In this document: positions 52,901 through 63,856 of the stretch, piece by piece
Numbering within the stretch: the first letter of the stretch is position 1
Layout: each line of letters begins with the position of its first letter
From: Echria macrotheca
Lineage: Eukaryota > Ascomycota > Sordariomycetes > Sordariales > Schizotheciaceae
Length of the DNA: 64,000 bases
Direction: 5' to 3'
NCBI GenBank assembly: GCA_030411725.1
Contig: MU839859.1
Span: 91,890-155,889, forward strand
Notes under the pieces: model-generated
Databases searched by the model: none
What the model was told of the DNA's origin: nothing
What the model saw: the letters and a program-made list of their open reading frames with translations, nothing else
Program-made: the position numbers and the translations under genes

Positions 52901-54960
52901 CTCCCCCTAAACTAATTTAAAAACATAAAATCTTGGGTTATAAAACGCCTCGCTTAATTTACTATTATTAAAAAGCTTAAGGCTTAAGCCTTTTTTTTTA
53001 TAAACATAATAAAAAATATAATTATGATTTAATTATGTTATATTAAGGAATACTTTGAAAAAACGCCTTTAATAAATACCAAAACTAATTAAAACTAGGT
53101 TTAAGGACCCTAAAAGCTTTAAAAAAAATTTATTAACGTACTTATATAAAATATTATTAAAAAATAATTAACTAGTTTTATAATACGGAAAATTTAAGTG
53201 AAACTCTTAAGTAAAAGTATACCCTTACTAATAACCAGCTTACTTTACTTTAGGTAAAGGGAAAAAAATATAAAGATTTAAATAATATCGCGGAATATAT
53301 AGCTTTATAGGTATTTTGTAACCCCGGTACAGATCCCCTCCCGCCGTATTACTATTAAAAACCTACCCTTTTATTAAAAGTATAATTTAAATTTATAATT
53401 TAACTTATAAAAATTAAAATATAAATTACCTTTTTTATTAAAAAAATTAATATATCTGGCTTAAATTACGTTTCCCTTTTCCTAATATATTATATTTAAA
53501 GGAACCTGATGGGCTCGCATGCACAGGCATGCAAACCAAAAGCAACGCAAAGCAATAAAAATAGCGACTGGATTTTTCCGGATTAGATGAACTGCTTAAA
53601 ACTATTCTAGGCGACGAGATCCCAGAAGGTGGGGTTTTATACCCCACTCAACTCTGCCCTGCACGTGCACTATGGTGGGGTATGGCCCCACCAGGGCCAT
53701 GGCCCCGCAGAACCTACTAAATTTTAAAGGTAAAAAGTTTAGCTTTAAGGCTTATTTTAACGTTTACTACAATTACTTTATAGTTTCAATTAAAGGAATA
53801 TTTCAACTTAGCTATTTCCCCTATATATTTAAATATATTATTATAATTACCGTTTTTAAGTTAGAAAAAAACCTATACTTTTTTAAAGGATAAAAGCTTA
53901 TTACCCTTTTTTTTTACCTATAGTAAAGGGTTTAAATAATTTTTTACTACCTATATAATTTAAGTTACTTTTATTTATAACCTTTTCCTAAAGAATATAG
54001 TTAAAGCGGTATTAACCCACTCCGCTATAAACCTTATTACCTATATAGTTTATAACGCTAAAATTGCCTTTTACCGCGGCTTTTATTTATTAATCGTAAC
54101 CTATAATATTAACGCCGTTTACCCCTTTACGTAATTTAATACTTTAGCCTTAATACTAAAGGGTTAGTAATAATCAATGTAATTTGTAAGCTTTATTAGT
54201 TTTTTTTATTGTAATTACTTATATTTCTTTTACTAAGCTAGTAATAATTACCACTGTAATAACAGTCTCCTCTAAGGTTTTTTATAATTCCTTATCCTTT
54301 TTATAATATTTTTTTTAGTTTTAATTACTAAATTAGTATAAAAAGGGGCATTTTATTATATAAATAATATATTTTACCCTACCTTAAAATATAACTTAAT
54401 ATAAATTTAACTTATAATAAGTAGCTGGGCCTTTAAGCTTTACCGCTCCGTTATAATATTAAATTTCTATATTAATCTAAAGAAAACTAAGGTCTTTTAT
54501 ATCCCCCTTAAAAAACATAGTTTTAAAGCCCGAACGCTAACCCGCTACCCCTTTATTACTATCTTAACGGGTTTTATTAAAGTTAAATAATAAATTAAAT
54601 AGTTAAAAGTAATTCTTAATTATAAACTTTTACTTATTAACTATATATAAAATAAAACCCTATAGGTTAAATATTTAGTAGGCTTAATTACAAAAACTAA
54701 TTAGGTTTGTAAGGGGTTCCCTATAATATTAGCTTATACCTTTTACGCTATAACTACTGTCCCAATAGCTATATATAAACTCCCCACTCTTTTCCCCGAG
54801 CTTATCTGTTTAAATTACCGCAATAATACAATACACTCAAGTGTTTTAGGGATAGTAAAGTTTCTATTAAACTTTTACTTTATAATCCTCCAATACGTAA
54901 TCCTTATTTAAGAAACCATATTAATATCCATCCAGTAATAAATAATTAGTTTTTTTTTTA
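49950..54960 (+). mobile_element. RIP-decayed LINE (Tad1-like) retrotransposon relic
   Basis: Translation of the plus strand, allowing for RIP stops, shows a lysine/alanine-rich ORF1-like part (about 49980-51690). It then shows an endonuclease-like part near 52610-52860 (DFNSYYPTW, then NGKGY-x-T-x-TNRRTS and an LTFS block). Last comes a reverse-transcriptase-like part near 53950-54800, with an INLKKTKVFYIPLKKHS stretch followed by a decayed L-G-V-x-L-D-Y-K-L type block and YAITTVPIAIYKLPTLFPELI. This order (ORF1, APE endonuclease, RT) and these motifs fit Tad1-type non-LTR elements of filamentous fungi. It is full of stops and clearly dead. The ends are approximate, and a 0.2-kb insertion interrupts it at 53508-53715. 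Confidence 0.6.
53508..53715. mobile_element. Short undecayed insertion in the LINE relic
   Basis: About 208 bp of balanced composition with CA and TG dinucleotides sits in fully RIP-decayed flanks. It is bordered by GAACCT on both sides (53502-53507 and 53710-53715), a possible target-site duplication. It contains short palindromic patches (GTGGGGTTTTATACCCCAC and GCATGCACAGGCATGC). It is either a small non-autonomous element inserted after RIP or a piece too short to be detected by RIP. Confidence 0.45.
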
Positions 54961-55255
54961 TAAAAGTATAAGGGAAACCGTTAAGTTAATTCTAATCATG
55001 AGTTAAAAGTTCAATTCACGTAAAATAACCCATGATGCAGATAGATGGTTATGAGCTTTATTATAATCCTTGAATCCACCTTAAAAAACTCAGAGTATTC
55101 TACTAAAAACTTCGATTTCGATTTTATAGGAAAAATGCCTTAAACGCCGACTTTGTAAAAAATATTAACCCTACGAAAGATAAAAACTAAGTAATTATTA
55201 AATATAAAAACATTATCGAACTAATAATTTAAAATTTAAAATAATTTCATTTTTG

Positions 55256-55425
55256 CAGTAGTCCAGTAATCCGGACTACTAATCCAAATAGTCTAATCAC
55301 CCCCTAAACTACTAGTGCAGTAGTCTAATTACCACCCAGACTAGTAGTTTGGGTAGTTTAGTTACGGCCGCGATTTTAACTATTGGATTACAGTAGTCCG
55401 GATATTGGATTAATAACTGAGGACT
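55256..55425. repeat. GTAGTCCGGACTAC-type subterminal repeat, block 2
   Basis: This is a dense cluster of AGTAGTCCAG, CCGGACTACTA and GTAGTCTAATTACC words, interrupted near 55365 by a GGCCGCG patch. Probably two subterminal regions of decayed elements abut here. Confidence 0.5.
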
Positions 55426-56436
55426 AACGTCCCAATTCTAACTATAAGCATATCGTATATAGTTTTAGAATTACTTATTTTAGAAGAGAAAGGCTCGTAA
55501 GTTCTAAGTTTTTATTATAATATTTATAAATCGCGATAAAGTTTATTAAAAACCAAAAGCTATAACAATTAATTATACTTTTATCATTAATAACTATATT
55601 GCTACCCTTTCTATACTATATTTTACATTTTATTTACTAGCAGTATTTAAATTTATAGTAATAATGAGCTTTTATAGTTAAGTATAAAAGTAGCTAAATT
55701 AGTATTTTCTATACTAGCAAGTTATAAGCCACTATTAGTTCTTATTAAAACCTTATAGTAGATTTAAAATATTCGCCAGTTTTTAAGGGGTTGATTTTCA
55801 AACCAGCCGCAAATAAGGGAAAATAGTAATAATCTTAAGCATTAGCTTTAATTATTTTAGTATATATAAAGTTGTTAAATTAGTTAGTAACTATTATTTA
55901 TAATAATCAAATAGTTAAAATCACAGTATTAACCTAGCTATAATAGTTAGTAAGTAGTGTAGTAATTAAATCGCAGTAATTACTGGCTTAACTACTAACT
56001 ACTATAATGTAGCTACTAGTTAAATATGATATATATCTTTACTAATAAACCAACTAATTATAGGGCATTTACCGTAAAATTACTTAATTAAAGCTATAAA
56101 TTACTTTACTAAAAGCTAAAAGAATAGAAGTAACTAAAATAAAATATAGTTTAAAATCCATATATAGCTCAAAGTAGCACTTTCGATTTTCCGCCTTTAA
56201 TGATATAATTAGCGCAATAAGTCAAAGCTAAAGAAGTCTTTATATATAAGTAATATTATGCCTAATTATTAAGTGAAAATAGATTTATATTTAATAGGTA
56301 TAATTAGAATCACCTTTTTTAACATTTTACCGTTTCACGCATAATAGTATTTTTTTAAAAAAAACGTAGTATACTACTAATTTACAAATCTATATTATTT
56401 ATCTTATTTATAAACTAGTTTTATATTATATTATTT

Positions 56437-56494
56437 GTCTTAAACCGTAAGAAGCCGAAGGCTTCCACCCCTAAGGGGTAGGCGGTCCCTCTTC
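56437..56494 (+). repeat. Repeat copy B of the short boundary sequence
   Basis: Matches 47531-47596 (see that entry). The composition after it returns to near normal for about 700 bp. Confidence 0.6.
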
Positions 56495-56499
56495 TATAT

Positions 56500-57150
56500 A
56501 GTTATAACACATAAGTACCTTCTATCTAATCTCGGTACGCATACGCTCCGAGTACGAATCGAAATACTCCTTCACAATCCACTCAATCGGGCTCTTCTAC
56601 ACCCAAAATGCAATTATAACAAAGGAAAAACAAAAAAGTAAAAAATGGAATTTCAAAGAAAGGTACCGCCCTATACTCAGTCTAAAATAGGTACGCTCTT
56701 TCCACCATTTAAGGGGTAACTCAGGCTTCAATCTCAATAAGTCATCATCTCATCTTTTGCCATCAGGGTCCTCAAACAACAATTAAAGCAAACAAAGGGG
56801 GGGGGGGTAAACAAAGGTGAAAGAAGGGGCGTAGTCAGTCCATAGTAGGTACATTTCCCTCGGTTTTTAGTTGGCTTAAATCTCGATATATTTTAGTAAG
56901 TTATTAAGGTCCTCGATAACAAATAAAATAAATAAAAAAAGAAGCAGGGTATAGTCGGTTTTAAGTAAGTACGCCCCCTCAGTAAATTTCAGTTAATTGG
57001 TTATATGGGGAAAAAATTCGGACAGAGGAAAGTAGGGCCCCCAGCGCAGCCGTACACGGGCCACCCAGCCATATATAAATAAGTGGCTTTTTTTCCACCC
57101 CGATCTATTTCTTTCCTTTCCACCTCACACTACTGCTGCTATAGCTATTA
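56500..57150. repeat. Weakly decayed island with about three degenerate ~150-bp repeats and a TATA-like box
   Basis: Three loosely similar units each contain a TAGGTACG/TAGGTACAT-type word, a TCAATCTCAATAAG-like word and a GGTCCTC word (near 56690-56780, 56840-56925 and 56950-57000). A GGGGGGGGGG run lies near 56798-56807. At about 57071-57080 there is CATATATAAATA, followed by a CT-rich stretch, looking like a promoter or LTR U3/R region. No coding sequence is recognised. Confidence 0.4.
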
Positions 57151-57212
57151 TTCCCAATTTAATACCCTTCCGGCGTAATTGCTAGATTGTTATGTAAGTA
57201 CTAACCCCGGTG

Positions 57213-58438
57213 CCCTTGAAATCCTTGAATTTGCTATTCCCTAGAATGTGTTATTTAAGCCCTTAAAGTAAAGATCCGACCTTATAGGGGGGTACTTAAG
57301 AGGGGGCCCTAAACCAGCTTCTAACTATTACGTAACGGCTTATAGCGCTTTGTAGTTATTACGTATGCGTTGCGTTAAGTGACCTTAAGGTTTGTACCTT
57401 AAGCTGGCTTTATGAGGTACAATTAAGACTACGTAGGCGATATTACGAGCTAAGGGCTTATTTTAAATACAACCTAGATCCGTAGCTTTTAGCTCCCTCC
57501 CTCTTAGCTAACCGATACGTATATCCGTCCTTTCCGGTTAAATATAATCCTTCTTAATTTATAGGTTAATACGACGACGATATTTCGTATTTACTACGTA
57601 CGTAAGGCGCCTTTACGGTATATATACCCTGGAAATTTCCTTTTTTATTAAAGCTACCGTAACGATTTTATAAGTTTATAATTAGGTTTAATACTTACGT
57701 AAATCCTATAGCTTAAGTATAAGCTGGGGCTATACCGCTCCCGCTTTTTCCTCAGTCAATTATATTTATTACAGCCTACCGGGTTCCTTTAGTGGCGAGC
57801 TAAGGCCCGGCTTCCCCCTTAAAATCCTTGAATTTGCTATTTCCTAAAACGTGTTACTTAAGCCTTTAAAGCAAAGATTTAACCTTATAGGGGGGTATTT
57901 AAAAGGGGGCCCCGGATTAGCCCTTAACTATTATATAATGGTTTATAGCGCTTTGTAGTTGTTATGCGTGCGTTGCGTTAAGTGACCTTAAGGTTTGTAC
58001 CTTAAGCTAGCTTTATGAGGTATAATTAAGATTATGTAGGTAATATTACGAGTTAAGGGTTTGTTCTGGATATAACCTGGATCTATAGCTTCCAGTTCCC
58101 TTTCTTTTAGCTAACCGATACACGTATTCGTTCTTTTTAGCTAAATATAATCCTTTTTAATTTACGAGCTAATACAACGACGATATCCCGTATTTATTGC
58201 GTACGTAGGGCGCCTTTGCGGTATATATACCTTAGAAATTTTCTTTTTTACTGAAGCTACCGTAACGATTTTACAGGTTTATAACTAGGTCTAATACCTA
58301 CGTAGATTTTACGGTCCGGGTGTGAGCTGGGGCCGTACCGCTCCCACTTCTTCCTCGGTTAATTATATTTACTACGGCCTATTAGGTTCCCTTGGTAGCG
58401 AGCTAAGGCCTGGCTTCCCGTTACCTAAGCTAATCTCC
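57213..58438 (+). repeat. Direct tandem duplication, period about 613 bp
   Basis: Copy 1 (57213-57825) and copy 2 (57826-58438) share long stretches, for example CTTATAGGGGGGTA, GCGTTGCGTTAAGTGACCTT and GGCGAGCTAAGG/TAGCGAGCTAAGG. They differ almost only by C/T and G/A changes. Copy 2 runs on into further related-looking sequence. The differences fit RIP acting after the duplication. The coding potential is broken and the family is not recognised. Confidence 0.8.
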
Positions 58439-58914
58439 TATTTTAAGCCAACTATATTTCGTAGTAGGTCGGTCCGTAGTAAGGCTATAGGTAGAGTTAT
58501 TACGTAGGCAAAGCCGTTACGCCAATACAACCTTGCCTTTAACCTACTACTAACCTGCCCTAATCTACCGATTATATATCGTTATAGCCAGCCGGCCATT
58601 TATATTAAGGGCGTTACTTTTTCGCAGGTAAGGCAGCTGCCTATAGGTTACTTTATGCCTTTAACGAGCCCGTATCCCATACCCTTTCCTTAGTTAATTA
58701 ACGACCCTATCCCCTATAATTTTAAATAGCTAGCTTTCGCTCCAGCCCTTATAGCGTAAGCAAGCCTTTTACTTATCGAACGCTTCCTTAAAGTTAAGTA
58801 AGGCCAAAAGTACTTTATTTTCCTTTAGAACGTTAGGGGGTTGGGTAGTTTTTATACGTAAATCCCTTTCCCTTGCTATTTAATTATATCGCTTGTAACG
58901 TAGTTGTAGCTTGA

Positions 58915-59205
58915 TTGGTTCGTTATTATATACGTTGGGGTAATAGATCGGTTGTGGTAGTATGCGCGGCGGTGCGGGATTTTTGGGTGTATAAAAAATT
59001 TTCTATAAAAATCCCATACTTTAGGATCCCAATACTAATATCCTTTCGGCTACTCCACGGCCGCGTAACGACTGCGCGACGATGTAACCGCCGGGACCCG
59101 ATAAAACCAATTGAAAACAATCAGTTTACCGACTTTGGTGATGCCCGACCGCGTGCGCGGTACGCGGCCCCCGATGTTAATTTACCGGGCGGTAACTAGT
59201 TTTAT
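58915..59205. other. CpG-containing island inside the RIP block
   Basis: About 290 bp with CG-rich words (GCGCGGCGGTGCGG, GGCCGCGTAACGACTGCGCGACG, CCGCGTGCGCGGTACGCGG) sits within AT-rich flanks. A 94-codon frame covers it but lacks any domain or plausible start context. The CpG content is unusual for decayed DNA and might reflect a recent insertion or a stretch rich in CG rather than CA. Confidence 0.45.
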
Positions 59206-59484
59206 ATTATTATTAAATTTGGAGTTTTCGAATACAACTTGAAATTTAGATGTATAAAGTTACAGATAGTTTAAAACAAAACCTGTAATTTTCAACTACG
59301 TTTAATATATCCAGTGCGTGCGTAAATTAAAAACGACGAAGATATATAAGCAATAAGTAATATAACTAAATATATAACCTCTTTATATTTTACGTTTAGT
59401 AGCTGAAACGGATGACATTTCCTTAAATTTTAGTTTTTAGTTTTATTATATTTAATATGTATATACAGGGTTAGGATATTAGTC

Positions 59485-59610
59485 TTTAGTTATTAGTCCG
59501 GTAGTCCGGATTACTATAGTCTAATAGTTAGAATTACGGTTGTAACTAGACTACCCGGACTAATAGTTTGGGTAGTGACTAGACTATTAGATTAGTAGTC
59601 TAAGGGGTAT
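59485..59610. repeat. GTAGTCCGGACTAC-type subterminal repeat, block 3
   Basis: This is a cluster of TAGTCCGGTAGTCCGG, TAGACTACCCGGACTA and TAGACTATTAGATTAG words, similar to 49785-49850 and 55256-55425. It is followed by GGAATGGAATGGAAT. Confidence 0.5.
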
Positions 59611-60932
59611 GGAATGGAATGGAATTTTAGCGTTTACCTAACTATCGGTATAGGCCTAGCTAGTACGGCTGATTAAACGTCCCTGCGATGGTGGGAAGAA
59701 AAGCTTACTAATCTAAGGAAAAAAAAGGGAACCTATTTATATAGAGTCCACTGCGCCCTAGCTACCTAGGCCAATAATACTACCTAAACCCGTATTACGC
59801 TTAAGGGTAGACCCTTATTATAAGGTTTTTAAGGATTATATGATAACTGCCGCGTATGGCTTTTTAAAGCCTTATTAAAACTCCCCTTATATTAATAAAG
59901 AAAAAGGAAAATTAAAGATTAAGGCGGCCTCCTTCGCACTATTAGTACCTTTTATTAAAAGGGTATATAATATAAGCCCGGGCCGGTATTATAGGGGTAC
60001 TAATACTTAGTTAAGGTTTAGTAAAACGGTATAAAAGTATTTAATTTATTCCTTTACCTAATTTAACTTTGGGTTTAAGACTTTTGTAATGTTAAGTTAA
60101 GGGTATATAAATACTTTACGCTTAGTAGGTGATAAGGGGCTTAATATTATAATTAGTTCATTAGGGGGGGAAGTAGGGCTTATTAATTAGAAAAGTTAAA
60201 AAGGGGGCAAGGGTGGGTTTAAGTAAAGCTTATAAATAGGGCTTATAGGGATACTTAATATATTTAAACCCGCTTTAAAGGGGGGAACTATTAGCGAGTA
60301 AGACTAGGTACTTATAATAAGTTTATAGGACCGGTTAAAGGAATTTAGCGAACTTTTTTAACCCTTTTAATACTTTACTATTTAAGCTTACGTTTAGTTA
60401 GGTAATAAAAGGTTGTATAAATAAGGTAGATATACTAGTTAAATAGGTATTTTAATCCTACGGGTTAAAGTATTTATATAATTAAATATATAGCGAAATA
60501 TTCCTATTTGTAAGGATTCCTGTATATATAGTACGAATAGGCCTTAGGAGGATAGTTGAATTAATAATAAAGAAAGTAAAAATTTTAATACTTAAATTAT
60601 TTACCTAAGGCTTATATAAAGCTTATATACGGAAGGTAAGTTAATAATTTTAACTAAAAATACTATAGGATCTCGTTAAAAAAATAAAGGCAGTAATGGA
60701 ACCACTACTTAGTTAAGTTTACTTTTAGTAAATTAACCTATTAAGTACGATCCCTTTAATATTTAGCTTCCTACTAGCTAAGGCCCTTTAATACTAACTT
60801 AAGGTTAAGGGGGGTAAAACGCGTAAAAAAGTAAAGTTAGGACTAATTATTTACAAGGGTTTTTAAAAGCTGGGTTAAAATGGGGTAATTAAGGGGTAGG
60901 ATTATAAATTATTGAGCGGTATTAGTTAACGG
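59611..60932. other. Decayed repeat, unassigned
   Basis: AT-rich and full of stops on both strands, with long TTAA/TTTA words. It looks like a RIP-decayed coding element. I could not match it to a transposon family by eye. Confidence 0.4.
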
Positions 60933-61342
60933 CAGGGTTGGCAAATCGTGACTAGTGTAGTCAATTGTAGTTATTATATAAATTAATAAAACTAACTGGT
61001 TATATAAGGGAATATTATGTAGGTTATATTAAAAAATAGCTAAAAAGTAAAAAATAAAAAATGAAAAGTAATAAAAAGCTTACTTAATAATTTACTTAAT
61101 TAAAAATATTGTTTTACCACAGTAGTTTAGTAACTACTACTAACTACTGTATAAAGGTGACTAATTGCCATTTTAGGAAGAAATAAATTATATAAATTAC
61201 ATAAATACTTATTATAATTTTATTTTATTTTGTCTTTATTTTATTATGTCTTTAATTTATTTTTAGCTTATATAATAAGCTTATTATATTAATTAAAAGT
61301 TTGACTAAAATTGATTACAGTAGTCATTTTTTGCCAACCCTG
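60933..61342. mobile_element. Short hAT-like MITE (410 bp)
   Basis: It starts CAGGGTTGGCAAA at 60933 and ends TTTGCCAACCCTG at 61342, a perfect 12-13-bp terminal inverted repeat. TAGTCA/GACTAC words lie inside both ends and there is no coding sequence. The terminal repeats are the same as those of the 1.25-kb elements, so it is probably an internal-deletion derivative. The 8-bp flanks (GTTAACGG and GAATTCCA) do not match. On the right it abuts sequence similar, in reverse, to 49440-49540. Confidence 0.75.
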
Positions 61343-62445
61343 GAATTCCACTTGTGCAAAAGGTTACGATTAGGTTAAAACAATAACTTTGGCTTTTAAC
61401 CACTTTTATTAAATTAAGGACTTACAATATTATAAAACGAAAGGCATCACCTATTGGGTGATAATACAATACAATGATGGCATATTTTAGATTTACCCTT
61501 TTCCAAGTGGATCCTGCAATAATAATCCTTTTAGGGTTTTTTTTTCGATAAAAAGATGCTTTTCACCACCTTTCCATACCATATTTAGATAACCTTTGGT
61601 GCTGAAAGATAGTGTTTACTGCTATTACAGTGTTGGTAATTAGTCTGACTACTGTAGTTAGCAATCAGACTACTAGTTACAGTAGTCTAATTAGTACCCT
61701 AACTACTAACTACTGTAGTTTAGTTACTACCTTAACTACGACTACTATAGTCTAGTTAGTACCTTGACTACTTATTAGACTATTGTAGCTAGTATAGTCA
61801 GTAGTTTGACTAAAGTGGTTAGTAGGTAAAAAGAATGATTATTTAAGTAATTATTATTAACCGCTTTTAAATTAGTAAGTTGTAGTAGTATAGGAATAAT
61901 ATTTATCATAATTTAAAATGAATGATTTAAAGTTTAATTACCCATTTTTATTTATATATCTTTGCCTTATACGGCTTGTAAGTAGTTAAAAGTAAATTAA
62001 AATCTCGATAATAACTATAATTAAAAAACAAAGTAAATTGTATTAGCACTAACTAGTAGTAATATTTGTAACCTACCTATACATATTTTTAATTGTAACT
62101 TATTACACTTAATAGATGTGTAAAAGGATATTTGGAATCGATATTTCCACTTTAATATAATTGCAACTTTTTATATACTTCGATTTACAATCATTTTTAA
62201 AATTTCCAAATTAACGTGGAAATTGAAAGTACGCTACATATACGATACATAACATGCATTTGTAATATAAAGTAAAAGGATATCTACTAAATAGAACGGT
62301 AACTGGTATTAGCGGTAAAAGATAGTAAAAGCTATAATTTGAATTAGTAAGCCTACTAAAAGTAATAGTATTTTTACATTATGTAAAACATAATAATACT
62401 AAATATATATAACTGCTTCTTATTTAAAGCTAATACGCTCATTAG

Positions 62446-63742
62446 CGGGGTTGGCCAATTAGTCAGTAGTCAGTGGTTGGCGCTGTGACTACACTAAAGT
62501 AGTCAGTAGTCAGACTACTGACTCCTGTAATCTGACTACTAGTCAAATGTAATATATTATTTTCAGCTGCACAATAATTAAATAGCGTATTAGCTCTCTA
62601 TAGGTTTAAATACTTATACATATAAAAACATAGAATAGTATATATAAAGGGTACATATATGTTTATTATTAATAAGAGCATAAATAATTATTACATTAAT
62701 CGGGTTTTAATGCACTCTGTTGTAATTCATACACATTATAACGTAAAATTACAATTTACCAGGTTTCCTGTTACAATTCAGTAAGTCTAGAAATAGATAT
62801 ACTATGCTTATAATACCATATGTCTTACCGGTAAGCTAGTTCTTTATTATTATATAAGCTAGAATTTTGAAAATAAGATTTTGAATCTGTAAGTACGAAA
62901 AGTGGCAACTGGTGTTAAATAGCGATATCGATTTCCAATAAAAGTTTTAAAAGGCCAAGAAACCTTTACACTTTGAATAAAATGCACCAGTATATAATTG
63001 GTAATATTATGCTTTAGTTAATGTAGAAAACCTTTTACTTTTAGTAGGTTTACTAATACAAATTACGGTTTTTACTATTGGCTACTCTTAACACCCGTTG
63101 ACATAGTAATTACTAAATGTCTATTAGCCTTGGTAGAAATCTATGTTATATTTTACGTATATAGCTTACTTTAACATATACGTTAACCTAGAATTTTAAG
63201 GAATAATTAAAGATCGAGGTGTATGAAAAGTTGCAATTAGGTCAAAGTAAAAATATCCATTTTAAATACCCTCTTAAAAATCTATTAAGCGTAATAAGTC
63301 ATAACTAAGAATACTTGTAGGTAATATAAAAATACTACTATTAGCTAATATTAAAACATTTCACTCTCTTCTGTAATTAAATGTTTTATTTTAATATTAG
63401 TATTCTTTTTACTGTTAACAGCTTTATTTTATTATAAGGGAATTATTTTTAGCATACTAGTTTGTAGCTATTAATTATATACTTAAAAACGAGTAATTTA
63501 ATCTTTAATACTTTAATTCCAAGTCTAATAATTATTACTTATATACTACTACTGATTATTAATTAAAAAGCGATGAATAATAATTATTTAAAAATAATAA
63601 TCGTTTTAATTAGGTTTACCTACTGACTACTGTGGTCACAGTAGTCTAGTTAGTAGTTGAGGCACTGACTAAACTACAGTAGTTATAGTTAAGGTAGTGA
63701 CTAGACTACTGTAGCCAGTAGTTAGACTAACTGCCAACCCTG
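62446..63742. mobile_element. Nested hAT-like element copy 3 (1297 bp, reverse orientation)
   Basis: Ends CGGGGTTGGCC (62446 on) and CTGCCAACCCTG (to 63742). The interior matches copies 1 and 2 as the reverse complement. It is flanked by CTCATTAG (62438-62445) and CACACTAG (63743-63750), which agree at six of eight positions (one mismatch is C/T). They are thus a plausible decayed 8-bp target-site duplication, as expected for hAT transposition. Confidence 0.75.
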
Positions 63743-63856
63743 CACACTAGTTTTTAGAACTTTAATTGGAAATCGATATGTTTATTTAACGCTAATTGTA
63801 ACTTTTCGTACGTTGAAATTTTAAATTCTATTTTAAAACTTTAAGTTAAGTAATAG

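Noticed and set aside
53672..53893. Short open frame across the right edge of the LINE insertion
   Set aside because: It starts in the inserted island and continues into decayed LINE sequence; it is a chance fusion, not a gene.
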